Shown piece after piece: positions 34,611 to 46,687 of a stretch of DNA of 64,000 nucleotides. The DNA is from Botryosphaeria dothidea (Eukaryota; Ascomycota; Dothideomycetes; Botryosphaeriales; Botryosphaeriaceae): contig WWBZ02000073.1 of the NCBI GenBank assembly GCA_011503125.2, forward strand, positions 248,001-312,000, given 5' to 3'. A program made the translations under genes and the position numbers. The notes beneath the pieces are model-generated. The model was not told the DNA's origin. It did no database searches and was given only the letters and a program-made list of their open reading frames with translations. How positions within the stretch are numbered: the stretch's first letter is position 1; each line of letters opens with the position of its first letter.

Positions 34611-36839
34611 GGTTGCGGCTCAAGGGGGCGATTGTCGGATTTGGCGTCGGATTTACTGGGTAGAAGGTCTTCGGACGCTTGCCGGACACTTCGTCAGCCT
34701 GGTAGCACCGCTGTTGAGAGTGTTGGTGTCGTTGTCGTGATGGTGTTTTGTGGAGAACCGTCCGCCCGGCTCTGCTTAGAGGACCATGACGGAGAAGGAG
34801 TCGAGGTTGAAAAGACTGAAGAGCTGGCGGGAAGTGGGTCTCCAGCGTATTTCATGGGAGATGGACGCATTCGGGCGCAAAGGCTCAGCTAGCAGACTCT
34901 TTCGACGGTATAGGTTGGTCCCGAGACTAGCAAGAGACCACACGCGACCGGCGCGGACGGCAGGACGGGAAGTCCAACAACAGGAAACGGGAAGTCGTCG
35001 TGGACGCTCCGAAGAGCTGCCGACTCTTCATCACGGTTGGTGTGGATGGTAAATCCGATAGTACGGTGGCGGAGCTAGAACCCTGTTCGAAGGGAGCATC
35101 CTCGTCGGGGAGGAACGGGATGCACGCGGGCGTCGCCACAGTGCCGGATCCGGCAAGCTCAGGGACCACCGACTGCGAAATGCTCCTAAAACCTCCTCCT
35201 CGTGCATCACTTGAGAGTGCGCAACCGCTGATGCCCAGGAGGATGCACAACTTGGCACTTCTCAAATGACACAGGCCGAGTCCACATGTGGGCAACGCGG
35301 AAGCTGGCATAGCGTGAGGGGCTCAGGAACGGCGTCGCACTCTGTTGGCGTTTGCGCGTCCCAAGGGCGGGAAAGGCGCTGATCCGTGCAGATCTGGCAG
35401 CCCAAGCCCCCGCAGACCAGTCACTGTGGGTTCAGCTGATGGCTGCGGTAGGAGAACCGGCGCCGCCTTCTTGATCGGAGATCGTTCCTCTCGACCGGGT
35501 TGGTGCCTCCCCTGCGCCCTTCACTGCTCGTCTCCGTCAGACTGGGCCTTTCGACGGCTCGCTCGGTGAATGCTCCGGTCCAATGCCGGCGTTGATCCTT
35601 CGATTCTGGACCATCCTGAGTGCTGGTTGCACCGGCAGCCCAGCCCTCAAATGTGCCGGTGCCAACCCCGCAACTAGCTACAACATTGAGCCGTATCTCT
35701 AGACTATACCGCACAGTTCTTAGGAAACCACACTTTGGATCCTGCAGCTTGGCTCGACAAGAGGCGGTGCAGTGCTAAGCCTCGATTACCGCTTGAGAGA
35801 ATGGCTCTTACGACGCGTCAGAGCCAGTTCGTGTACCCTCAGCCGCACGCAAAGAAAGCTCCGTGTCTGAAGAAGCTGACGCCCAATCAACCCCTGTTGA
35901 TTCCCTGCAATCCATCTCTCCGGATGGCTCAAGCGGTGATCAAGCCGTCCCGCTACCCGCCGTACAAGGAGCCGAACATCGATCACTGTGCTAAAAGATC
36001 TACTGTTATACACCAGGGTAGCCTTTAGCGGCATCTCCATGGAGCGCTACGGTAGGGTTGCCGATCTGCCCACCTGGATGGTCCCGTTGTTTCAAGATCG
36101 GGTGGAAGGGTTGCGCGCCGCGTCTTTCAAGGAAAACACTATCCGATAGGCATCATTTCCTCGAGTTGGTCAAAAGGGTGAGCCTGACCGATGTAGCCAG
36201 GATTCGCAGCCTAGCTCAGGGGCAACACCATAGGATATCACCGCGTTCGCACCCGTCATCACAATCCTTCAGCTATTCCAACGAGCCCAACGGGTGTGCA
36301 AGCATGGCCTGACTCAATATGGCGCCATACAAGCTAACAGGGTCTTTATTCGTGTAGTGGTGTCCCCGCCAGGCAATCTGAGATCCCCGGACCGGCATCC
36401 CGGGCCAATAGTTCCAAACATGTTTTAGTCCCTTCAGTGGCCAAACGCCCGGCATCACTTCACATGTGCTGGAGTAATTTTCGGAAACAACCACTACCGA
36501 AAGAGGAAACCTCTCCACGAACAGCAATGTTCTCCGTAGGCGACAATCTACACAACAGTAACTGGCTGAAAATACTTCGTTGGCGAAAACAAAACACAGT
36601 TCCTGGTGCATGTTGCAAAAGAAAACATGAGATCTTCAGGTTGGATTAACACATGTGCTGTATTTCGAGTTCATAGAAAGAGGAGGGTTCGTCGGAAACA
36701 GACTCCCTACATCTGACCATCCCGGCGGAGCCTCGGGAATCCTCTCAAAGCTTATGTTTCACACCACAGCAGCGCAACAACCATGCCGCAAAAAACAGAA
36801 GGAAACTCCATTGCTACCTAAGCCGACACCCTTGCCACG
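34611..36839. other. Long gene-poor stretch
   Basis: 2.2 kb with only short frames of no recognisable family on either strand. Probably intergenic or decayed sequence. Confidence 0.45.
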
Positions 36840-37424
36840 CTAGCAATACTCAATGACCAACCTCTCGTACGGATCAGACGAGGTCGTCACGCCCGCCCCG
36901 TACGACCCAATCACCCCGCCCTCCTGCGTCTGGAAGTACACGCTGCTGATCTTGAATCCCGCCGTGCGGTGGCACGGCCTGCCGTTGGGGCAAAGCCCCT
37001 TTTGCAGGTGCGCCGAGCTCACGCCGTCCTTCTGGAGATCGATCAGCGTGCCGACGACGCCGTTCTGCGGGTTGTTCCAGAACTGCGGGAAGCTCTGCTC
37101 CTGCATCCAGACGAAGAGGTTGATGGAGTCGTAGGCCTGCGGGACGCGGAAGGTCCACGATTTGCCGTCGGCGGAGGACTTCATGGCGATCTGCGCGTTG
37201 GCGGCTTGCGAGCAGAAGTCCGAGGTGTCGCGGAGCCCGCAGAGGCTGGTGTCGAAGGTCGGCGAGGAGGCGATGGTCTGGATGTTGGGCTGCGCGGCTT
37301 TGGGGTGCGGGCAGCGGCTCAGGTCGACGAAGATGGCGCGGCGGTCATCTTGCAGGATGCTGAGGGCCGCTGCGGGGCCGAACAGGAGGGCGGCGGTGAT
37401 GAGGGAAAGGAATGAAGCGAACAT
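36840..37424 (-). CDS. Small secreted cysteine-containing protein, unknown function
   Basis: Intronless, 194 residues. The N-terminus (MFASFLSLITAALLFGPAAA) is a clear signal peptide, with cleavage likely near residue 20-22. The mature part has six cysteines (in RCPHP, SLCGL, DFCSQ, GLCPN, RPCHR and the C-terminal IEYC), enough for three disulfides. The final residue is the last cysteine. No catalytic motif, membrane helix or GPI signal was seen. Flanked by gene-poor DNA on both sides. I do not recognise the family. Size and cysteines fit a secreted effector- or adhesin-like role, but that is only inference. Confidence 0.78.
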   Translation of the reverse strand: MFASFLSLITAALLFGPAAALSILQDDRRAIFVDLSRCPHPKAAQPNIQTIASSPTFDTSLCGLRDTSDFCSQAANAQIAMKSSADGKSWTFRVPQAYDSINLFVWMQEQSFPQFWNNPQNGVVGTLIDLQKDGVSSAHLQKGLCPNGRPCHRTAGFKISSVYFQTQEGGVIGSYGAGVTTSSDPYERLVIEYC

Positions 37425-38445
37425 AGTGTGTGGTTGTTGTGGAATTCCGGTGGATGTGTCTCTGAAGCTTGACCTGGCTTGAGTATTTGTAGCTGGTGGA
37501 CAAGCTATATTTGGCTACGTGGGCTGACTCTATGAAGAGTCTATTCTGATCTTAATCCGATTGACTTTGCTGGTTTTAAGCTTCTCCATGGGGGGACATG
37601 GGGCACCTGTACTGTAAACATCCTTCTGGCCAATGAGCTTGTCGCATTTTGTTCCGTAATCTCCGGGAGTGCTCCCGAGAGCATCCGTTTATTGGCCGTC
37701 CAGGTGAATCTTGGATGCTTCCTGCTATTTATGTGGGTGATCTTGAGTAGGATACGAGAGTAACAGCCCAAGCTTTCGTGGCGGTTCTCGCAAAAATGTG
37801 TTCAGAGTGCGGAAGGCCACAGTCTGTTTCAGCCAGAACAAATCACCAGCGGAGACTTTTACTCTCTTAACTTCGAATTCGTACGTATTTTGCGGATGCA
37901 AACTAAAAAGGACACAGGTATGAGTCGAGTGGATATAACAGAGCTGCGCCTGCAAAATTTCAATTTTGTCCTACTAGTCCAGGCCCCGCGACTGCCAATA
38001 CCCCCGATATGCTTCAAGGACCGTGGGCCACATCAACTCCACGGTCAGTAGAAGCGCGCGACGGAGATCAAGTAAATCAGGCGCACGATATCCGCCATCT
38101 TTGACGCGACTATGAGCTTTTCCGTCCCGCTGAGTGTTCAACACTGGCAAGAAGTGGGTTATGTTAGAAAGTAGCATATTATATCAACCAGACGAATCAC
38201 ATCCACGTTAGCGTACGCTGTCTAAACCCGTTGCCTACCTAATTGATTGAAGGCAAGCTTCCTTAGCTGACACCGCTGTTTTACTTGGGAGTAAGGACAA
38301 GCGCTATGGAACGAATGTAACTATACCGGGATGCATCCGTATTGGGACTGGGCTCAATCCGCAAAGACTGGTCTGACAGACTACTCGCTTTTCGATGGTA
38401 CTGCGACCTGAACACGCACCACCATCATCCAACTTTCCCACCGAA
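37425..38445. other. Intergenic
   Basis: 1.0 kb; promoter of the secreted-protein gene and 3' side of the transporter. No gene seen. Confidence 0.5.
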
Positions 38446-40292
38446 TCACACCACCTGGCGCTCTTTCTGGCTCTCCGATCCCTTCGATGGCGTCTCCAGC
38501 CCAAACTCAGTCTCCAAGTCCCCCCTCAACTTCGCCGGCCTCTCAAAGAACACAGCCACCAACGAGAGCCCCGCAAACACCACCCCAATCTGCCACATCC
38601 GCTTCAAGGCATCCGCATACACCCCCACAACCTCCACCCTCGTCTCCGGCGCGAACCCCTCCACAAACGCCTTCGACGCATGCTCGTACGCGCCGCCCTC
38701 GCCCAGCGCCTCGCGCACCGCCGGGTCCCGCACGCGCCCCAGCAGCTGCCGGAAGCGGTTGTTGAAGACGGCCGCGGGGATCGAGACGCCCCAGATGGTG
38801 CCGAGCGAGCGCACGAACGCCCACGCGGCGGTGCTGGCGGCCGTGTCGGCGTCGTGCAGCTCGGCCTGCACGGCGGGCAGCAGCGCGGGCATGACGGCGC
38901 CCAGCCCCGCGGCGACGAGCATCTCGAGCGCGATCCACGGCGCCGTGCCGGTGTGCGCGGAGAGGAGGGAGCAGCAGCCGACGGCGATGGCGAGGAGGGT
39001 GAGACCGGCGAAGTGCGTCGGGCGGAACTGGGCGGTTTTCGCGATGAGGATGCCGATGCTGAAGGCGGCGAGGGGGAAGACGAAGACGAGGGGGAGGAGT
39101 TGGAGGCCGGAGTGCTGCGGGGTGGAGCTGAGGACGGATTGGAAGTAGATGGGGAAGAAGTAGGTGACCCAGATGGCGAGGATGGCGTGATTGAAGGTGA
39201 TGAAGAAGGCGGCTGCGGAGGTGCGGTTGCTGACTACGTGCAGTGGGATGACGGGGTGTGGGCACAGGCGGGGAGTGCGCTCGAAGAGGGCGAAGACGAG
39301 GAGCAGGGCTAGGCCGATGGTGAGGAGGGCGATGATGTGTGGGTTGCTCCATGAGTATCTCGAGCCGGCGTATGTGAGTACGTATTGGATCAGTGTTGTG
39401 GAGGTGATAAGAATTCCGTTGCCGATGAAGTCTATGCGCAGTAGCTGCTCCCTGGCGGTCAGGACGGGCTTGTGTGCGACTCGCAGGAAGACGAAGAGAA
39501 TGAACAGGGCCAAGGCTCCAATGGGAAGGTTAAGGTAGAAAATCCATCTCCAGGCGTTATGCTCCGCCAGTGCGCCACCGATCAGCGGGCCAATGGCCGA
39601 AGCGATGGTCATCAGGCCGAAAAGCACACCCATTTTGCTGCCCCGGTCCCGAAGTGGAACCAAATCGCAGATGATGAGGTCCACGAGCATGTTAATCCCG
39701 CCAGCCCCTACTCCTTGGATTCCACGACCGACGAGGAGCATAGCGGTGCTTTGGGCTGTCCCGGAGATGGCGCCAGCGGTTGCGAAGATGGCCACTGATG
39801 AAATCATAAGCCATCGCCTCCCCCATAGATCTGCTAACTGGCCGTAAAGGGGCTGACATGCTGCGCTGGCAGGGGTCGTTTGTTAGCAAGCTTACAGTGC
39901 AGTGATGGGTCTGCGCACCTTGTGAGAAAGTAGATGTTGATTACCCAGACGTAGTCTTCACCTGAACCCAAGTCTGCTAGAATTGTGGGTAATGCAGTTG
40001 CGATAATAGACCCTTCAAGACCACTGAGTAGAGCTGAGAGCGCGAGCCCTGCGAATATGGTCCAGAACCGCCACCCGTAGCCGTTTGTCTTTGTGCCTGG
40101 CGTCGTACCTTCTGCTGGGGTAGGCGTTTCCTGTGAGTTGCGCTGCACGAGTTCCACTACGCTGTCACAGCGAGCTGCATCATGGGTGAATGGCATAATG
40201 AAGGCAATATCTGAGCTGAAGTCCTGGCAGCTCTCTCGTAAATGGTAGATGTCGGACTTGTATATCTCCGTCAAGTGTAACGTGTTCGCCAA
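38446..40292 (-). CDS. MFS multidrug/toxin efflux transporter, DHA2 type (14 helices)
   Basis: Two exons joined at INIYFLT/SAACQPLYGQLADLWGRRW. Motif A between helices 2 and 3 is GQLADLWGRR. Motif C-like glycines appear in GLMTIASAIGPLIGGAL, and LEGSIIATALPTI matches the start of helix 1 in DHA2 proteins. About 14 membrane helices are expected over 590 residues. The start is either ATG 40292 or the in-frame ATG 40196 (MPFTHDAARCD); the second leaves a tail length more usual for the family. These plasma-membrane antiporters export drugs or fungal metabolites by proton exchange. It is about 26 kb from the PKS cluster, so no link to it is claimed. The C-terminal third is very GC-rich. Confidence 0.92.
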
Positions 40293-42051
40293 CGCTGGTC
40301 AAACAACACTTGTTAAATGCAAAGGAGATTTGCCAATGAGTATATGCTGGCATACTGAACAGGGGGATCGCCAGTTGGACGGTTGCTACGTCACCAATTT
40401 TGGGCTTGCACGACCATTGCGCAGAATTCTACCTTCTCAGCCCGGCTCTTATTGCAATGACTGATCAATGATTGCTCGAGGCTCAATGAACATCCTTACG
40501 CCCTATAGAAAATCATAATTGTTTGTCTCTTATTTCTTTTCAGTAACTTCTCCACCTTCTGTATTTCCTACTTGCCACCTTTCATTTTCACGGCAAATAC
40601 TTGCAAGATATTACTCGCCACTACACACCACCGGTTACTAGTAACCACACCTTCCTGACTCGTGATCCAATGCTCGAATTTCCGATTTCGGCATCACCTG
40701 CCTAGCTTGGTGCGATCTCGGCTTCCAAGCCGTTGCTCCTTCCAACCTCACGCGTATCAAGGAGGCCTTTAAATTCTCCTTACGACAGAATGCCGCATGA
40801 TCCCGCGGGAATGCAACTACCTCCGATGCTCAAGTTTCTCTCATACACTCATGGCCTTCGGCTACGTCATGTCGTGCGGCATTCATGTCGACTCCATCTC
40901 GGTGCGTGAGGGGAAGCAGTGACACTGACTTCCAAGGCACGCGTTCCACGACCACGGCAGAGTTGCTCATGCAGAAACAATTGCCGTTTGGATCCAATAA
41001 TGCACCGCAGCAATAACAAGTATCACCGGCTCTTTCTACCATTTCTCAAACGCCCATTCTTGTGCTTCCCGACGTACCTGGATAGTCAAATCTTCAAACA
41101 CTCCAGACAACCGGAACCCGGGATGTCAACCCGAACCCAACGCAATCCTGGCAACTGAACAGGCGGTCAGATCAGTCCAATGGTTGACATGCAACGTATT
41201 AAAGAGAAGGCGCGCTGTGCAGTAGGACTTGTAGTCCGTAGGTAGACCAGATCACTGTCGTCGTACAATTGTGTGGGGCGCCATATCTTCCACACTCCAC
41301 ATGTCATAATTCATGGATGATCACACATTCGCCTCGCGAGGGCGGTTGAGCGATTGGACCAGGCATTCCGGATCAAGGAGCATGCGGCACAGGAGACCGA
41401 AGCTAGCTTATCCCTGCTGATTCAGGAATGCCCGTGCCAACGAGACAGACACCTTATCGCCGCAGCCACAATGATCGTGTGTTCAACAAAGTTTCTGAGA
41501 TCGTTTGGTTTTGGGCCGAGTATCCGCTAGGTCTACTCGCGAATTGCTCCGCGGCCACGTTTCCGTCGCAGGAGAAGAAGTCAACGCGTTGTTCTTAACC
41601 ATCAGAGTATTATCCCTTCAGTTGCATGGGCGATGAAGCTGCGCACCATCGCTATCATGAGGGAGGTAATAATGCGGCTGTCGACCTCAGATAGATTTAT
41701 TAAGACTCATGAACCTTTTGCTACTATTGCGGTACAGCCAGGGGTCAGTCGGAAATCATATATACCTGATCGGACGTTTGGAAGTGTAACGGTTGGTGGG
41801 ACTACACCGCGGAAAGATGATTTGCACTTACTCATGGGGAGCTGAAACAATCATCCGGAAATATTTGTTCAAACAATTGAATGTTGTTCACTTCCTAAAT
41901 CTTGGTTCACCTCCATCAAAGTGGTAATATTTGCCATGCTCGATCTGTTATTCAGAGTAAATTGAATGTCTTCTCTTCCAACATTCCATCTTTCCACATT
42001 TCTATTGCTTCTCCGTGCATGATGCCATGGACATAGCAGTCCCCACAGAGT
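40293..42051. other. Gene-poor stretch
   Basis: 1.76 kb without a supportable gene on either strand. Confidence 0.5.
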
Positions 42052-43833
42052 CTATATATTACTCTCGCTTGCAGAAGGCAGTTCCCAAAGAACAAATGGA
42101 GTTTCTGCTCCAAAGAAAATGCAGATTTTATGACCGACTGATGCGACGGCCGGAGCAAGCCCCATCCATCCACGCGAAGTGATGAAAAACCGCCTCTCAA
42201 TGAAAAATGCGTTCGCCAGAAACCGAAGGTGGTTCCCATATCCACTGTCTCTCCACGGTGATGGAATCGCTATTCCCATTTGCTCAGAATAATCCAGAAA
42301 GTCTGAAATAAGTTCTTGTCTTAATTCGGCCTCCGACAGCTCCTTCAGCGGCTCCCTGGGGCTAAGAGTAAGGACCATTGCTTCCAACATATCATTCGAA
42401 ATTTCTCCCGTAGATCCACCAAGATGGTTCCATATCTGGCTGAAAGGATGTGGGTTGCAGACGTCGAATGCTTGGGACGGGTTTACTGGAAAGTATCTTT
42501 CGTGGCAAGTGTCTGATATCCACATAATCGAATCAAAATTTAAACCACGAATAGTCATGAAGGGTTCCCTGAAACAAAATCCCGCGTCGGTCTCAGCTTG
42601 TGCATTGAAAAGTGGCGATTCTAGAATTGCCAGGCTGTGTGGAATAGATGTATGAATGTTCCACTGGGGTGCCCACGAGTGTATCCGATCGCAGTCACGT
42701 AGGGTGCTTTCAGTATGAACAACCCAAGAGAGGGTATAGAAAGGTTGTGCGTTGCTCGTTTGTATTACTTTTGTGGCAACCGATGTAAATAGGTCCTGAA
42801 GGGAAATTTCGTAGCTGATTGGAAGGAAGAACTCGGAATGAGGATTTGACAATGTTGTTCGAAAAGCCGGATGGGCCATAAAGGCGTATACATGGTCTCT
42901 GGCATCCGAACAGTACCGATTTTGCCCCGAGGACAGAACTATGATCATCCAACCTTGATTTTGGTCGACTCCTCTGAAATTAGATAGGCGTATCTTCTGG
43001 ACTCTGATAAATGAAAACAGACGTTGTCCGTGAATGATGTGTCTATGGTCCTCAAACATTGAGCGAATCACGGCCACAAGGTCTGACCACCGTAAAGTTT
43101 CTGCATTATGATGGAGAATGGCATCAGTTGCAAAGCCGATCTCCTGAACAACCCATACGCGCTCGAACCAGGGACAACCCAGAAAGTCCCGGAAGCTTTT
43201 CCAAAGTGAAGTCTCCGCATTATTGACGAGGCGGTGGATGGTGTAGTCTTCCGGATCGTTGTGTGTCTTTGATGCGACTCTTTTGATGAAACGGAAGAGA
43301 TCATAAAAATCGAAGTCTTCTTCATTTCCAAGCCACACAAGTACTCTCTTTGCCTTCTCGTAGACACTCCCCATTTTGCGTACTTGGGACTCTCTTTCAG
43401 CAGTATTTTCCTGGTTGATGCATATTGAATCTGCCCATAAGACCCGCCTTTTCGCCGCGCGGCGGAATCGCCGTAGTGCATCGACCAAGTTTTGTGGGAC
43501 TTGAAGCCTTTTCCCGTCGCAATAGACTGTACCACTTCTTGATAGGTCTCCCCAGACATAGGATATAGCCTCATAGCGGCGGTTTCCGTTCGTGGGCTCC
43601 TCAAAAAGTGTGCAGCGGATGGGGTCATCGAATTCACCAGGAAGGAGCACGAGGAGCCGGATGCTCTCTTGGTTGCCAAGCCGCGTGTAACGGTAATGCC
43701 GACCGTGGCTTATCCTTCTGCCTGCCTGGTCCACATGGGCTATCCGGAAATTTTTGCTGAGATTCGTCTTGCGGCGAGGCTGGCAATGTGTTTTTGGGTG
43801 GCCATAATGTCCGCAGTGGCAGCATCGCCTCAT
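42052..43833 (-). CDS. HET-domain protein with N-terminal CCHC zinc knuckle
   Basis: Single exon, 593 residues. The HET (heterokaryon incompatibility) domain runs from about residue 85: YEAISYVWGD, VLWADSICINQ, VWLGNEEDF, then WFERVWVVQEIGFA. HET proteins trigger programmed cell death when unlike strains fuse. Residues 4-17 at the very start read as a perfect C-x2-C-x4-H-x4-C zinc knuckle (C4, C7, H12, C17), followed by a basic linker. The rest of the chain resembles other long HET proteins and carries no NACHT or WD repeats. The knuckle could bind nucleic acid or another protein; its role is not known. A second HET gene lies at the right end of the window. Confidence 0.92.
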   Translation of the reverse strand: MRRCCHCGHYGHPKTHCQPRRKTNLSKNFRIAHVDQAGRRISHGRHYRYTRLGNQESIRLLVLLPGEFDDPIRCTLFEEPTNGNRRYEAISYVWGDLSRSGTVYCDGKRLQVPQNLVDALRRFRRAAKRRVLWADSICINQENTAERESQVRKMGSVYEKAKRVLVWLGNEEDFDFYDLFRFIKRVASKTHNDPEDYTIHRLVNNAETSLWKSFRDFLGCPWFERVWVVQEIGFATDAILHHNAETLRWSDLVAVIRSMFEDHRHIIHGQRLFSFIRVQKIRLSNFRGVDQNQGWMIIVLSSGQNRYCSDARDHVYAFMAHPAFRTTLSNPHSEFFLPISYEISLQDLFTSVATKVIQTSNAQPFYTLSWVVHTESTLRDCDRIHSWAPQWNIHTSIPHSLAILESPLFNAQAETDAGFCFREPFMTIRGLNFDSIMWISDTCHERYFPVNPSQAFDVCNPHPFSQIWNHLGGSTGEISNDMLEAMVLTLSPREPLKELSEAELRQELISDFLDYSEQMGIAIPSPWRDSGYGNHLRFLANAFFIERRFFITSRGWMGLAPAVASVGHKICIFFGAETPFVLWELPSASESNI

Positions 43834-44665
43834 TTTGACTCATTCGGTGTTTGTTACTTGCGCTAAGGCTCGAAAGAAACGTTGTATAGGAAACGACGTT
43901 GTTGGAGATGGTGGTAATGCTGCAAATTTCGGATGTGGGGGATCTGAGCTGTTTATCCTACAGCCTCGACAGCTGCAGGAGGGCTTTGAACACGAGCAAA
44001 TTCAGCCTTGAGCAGACTCCACAATATGCTGTGGCTGCAGCATCCGGCGAGATGGCCAATAAAGCGCAACGAACCCCGCCCAACTCATGCCTGCTCACGT
44101 CTCAGCGGGCTGAGCAAGGCTGAAAGGCCACTGAAAATCAAACTTTACGGATCGGCATTATGATCATTACTAGATATCAGCCTTGTTCTCTGACGACGGC
44201 GCCGAGGTTGAGAAGTTGTATAAGAGCCTCGACTTATTATAGACGTATGTGAGCGTGTGACTAGTTGTGTGAGTTCAGTCCAGCCTTGTTGACTCTTGGC
44301 GTGACCGGGATGGTGTCCCAGTCATGCTTTTAGCCAATCGGAGCAGATTCCTAATCTCAAATGGCCAGCACATGAATAGACGTCTGAGGTTGATAATTCC
44401 ACCAGAGAGTATGTCACCATGAATGCACTGATTAATATCGTCTCTCAGTCACTCTTCTGGTGGCTCCGATCCTGAAGAATAGGTTAAATATGAAGAATCC
44501 GCAGTAGATACGGCGGTGAACCTGATGACAGTATTGCTGAACGAATCCAGATGAGGGTCATCTCACGCGACATGCATTGCTACTATAATTTTGGCTAACG
44601 ACGAGTTTCCGATGCTCTGACTTCTCTCTCTAGTCCTGGTAGGTTTATCATACATGATCGGACGT
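43834..44665. other. Intergenic
   Basis: 832 bases, no gene recognised. Confidence 0.5.
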
Positions 44666-46183
44666 TTAGAGGCCTTCTTTCGCAAGCATATCTATGATTA
44701 CGTCAGTTGCAGGAATATCCCAATCGAGAGGAGACCGCATGAAGGCGTAGGATTGCCTTACCACAGATGTCGAGGTAAAATGCAATCGCGTTAAAACTGA
44801 GCAAACCATCAGCAAAATCCCGTCACATGCTGGCAGATACTGACTCTGGCTTCCTCCCGACCAACGAATAGAGCATCCATTTGGCTCTCGACGTCCAGTT
44901 GATCAAGTCCAAATGACTGACGCCCACCAGAGTACCCTTGTACTCTCCCCATCTGCTGCTTGGAATACTTCGGGCACGTTCAGCTCACCATACAGTTCCT
45001 GAAATGGGACAATACAAACCTCACGAGACCATCATTCGCCGCGCCGTTCTCCAGTTCCTTGACCAAGTGATACAGCTGCCGGAAAGATGACCACCGCACT
45101 GGTTCCAGCGTCGCACCGTACGAGTAATACTTCACGCCTTCCACATCCGGGGTCTTCGGATTGAACCCCTCCTGCATGTACTTCCTCGACAGCTGTGCAA
45201 AGGCTCCCGTCTCCACATGGAAGAATCTCAGCACTCCGTACGCCTTGGGAAGATTTTCCGCTGGTGATAGCATGTCAGCGTCTCGGCCGGGGCTCTAAAG
45301 ACAGAAGAAAAGGAAGAGACATACGCCCAATCTGGTCCAACACGTAGTCTGCGAACGCCGAACCCCGATGCGGCGAGGCAATTGTCGTCAAAGACTTGAC
45401 GTCGACGTTCGGCGGCTTCAGGCGGCTAATCATATACCTCGAATCGAGCCCACTGGATCATCCATTAGCACCGCCGCCTTCGGCAACCCACACGAAGAGC
45501 CCAATCTCACCCCTAAAACCGTAAGCGTCTCTCTTGTATATCACCTCGACCAGGCAGCCCATACCATGCTATGCCTACCCACCCCACCGCACGTCAGCGC
45601 AACCCCAACACACCGGCCTTCCCCAAACACTCACGCAACGATGTTCACGCTCCTCCCGGCCGCCCTCTCCGCAATCGTCTGCGCCAGCTTCTCCGCCCTC
45701 GCCTCGATCGAGCCGGACGGCGGCACGGCGGACGTAACGACCTCGATCCCCTTCGCCTCGAGCGCGTCGCGGATGCCGCGCCAGTACTGCACGCCGGGCA
45801 GGTGCGGGCCGGCGAGGCGCAGCTCGTCGAAGCCGAAGAGGCCGTGCGCGAGGACGATGGGGTGTTTCTGGGTGGGGCGAGCGTCGCGGGGGACGTTGTG
45901 GTCAGTCATCGCGGTGCGCGCGTGGTGGAGGGGGGATGCGGTTGGCGGCGTACCGGTTTGTCTGGGCGATGTTAGCTTTGGTGAGGGGTGCTTGGTGGGA
46001 CTCGATCTGACCGTAGTGTTCTCGGATTACGGAGTACTCATCGTGAATCTCCCGACCCAGGTCTTGAATGCGCGGATCGGATGCTCGCGCGACTTGGGAG
46101 CTGTGTATTGCGCGATAGCAGATGCGGGCTTGCTTGGACGCAAGGCCAATGGGTTGACGCCGTATCAACAGCGCAGGTGTCAT
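44666..46183 (-). CDS. Alpha/beta-hydrolase, triacylglycerol-lipase-like, probably mitochondrial
   Basis: Multi-exon lipase. Clear parts: KHPIVLAHGLFGFDELRLAGPHLPGVQYW (oxyanion HG), VTSAVPPSGSIEARAEKLA, GLDSRYMISRLKPPNVDVKSLTTIASPHRGSAFADYVLD, then RFFHVETGAFAQLS, WGEYKGTLVGVSHLDLINWTSRAKW (likely catalytic His), FNAIAFYLDIC and DMLAKEGL with a stop at 44666. An upstream frame from ATG 46183 (MTPALLIRRQPIGL...IQDLGREIHDEYSVIREHY) looks like a mitochondrial presequence plus the conserved N-terminus, but I could not join it in phase to the KHPIV exon; ATG 45909 is the alternative start. The nucleophile motif HSMGG seems to lie on a microexon at about 45565-45574 that does not keep frame (see findings), so the gene may be damaged. 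Confidence 0.7.
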
Positions 46184-46687
46184 CGTTGGTATAGTGAGGA
46201 CATAGTGTAGACTCCGGGGTTGAAATGCGAGGAAGGGATCGTGTCCCCGAGCTCAAGGTGATGGTCTTCGCGGTGACGTAACGCGACAGGCAATCTCATG
46301 CACGCGGTCCCTGCCTCAGATAACCGAATGGCGCCAGTAAACACATGCCGGTATTCACTGCGGCATATGGACATGTTCAATTCACATGTCGAAGAGATGA
46401 ACAAGAGGAAACCGACCAAAGTTTGATTCGCTGAGCTTACTTGCGTTCAACACGACAGCCCATGTCGCAGGTAAATAAACTGCCGTTTCATGCCAGCCGT
46501 GCCACTTGAAGCAGCTTTCGAGTGTCTATGATACAGGCCGACTCTATAAACACAGCCCACGCGATATCCGTAGACCAGCTGAAGTCTTGAAACGCGCGCA
46601 GAGAGGACGAGCCAGCGGCTCTTAGATGATCAGAACAGGACAACATGATGCGTTTCAAAGGGTAACCATAGTATATGCCGACGAAAT
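46184..46687. other. Intergenic
   Basis: 504 bases between the lipase start and the V-ATPase subunit stop. Nothing recognised. Confidence 0.5.

Noticed and set aside
38446..40292. MFS transporter as exporter of the meroterpenoid product
   Set aside because: It is 26 kb from the PKS, with unrelated genes between; no sequence evidence links them.
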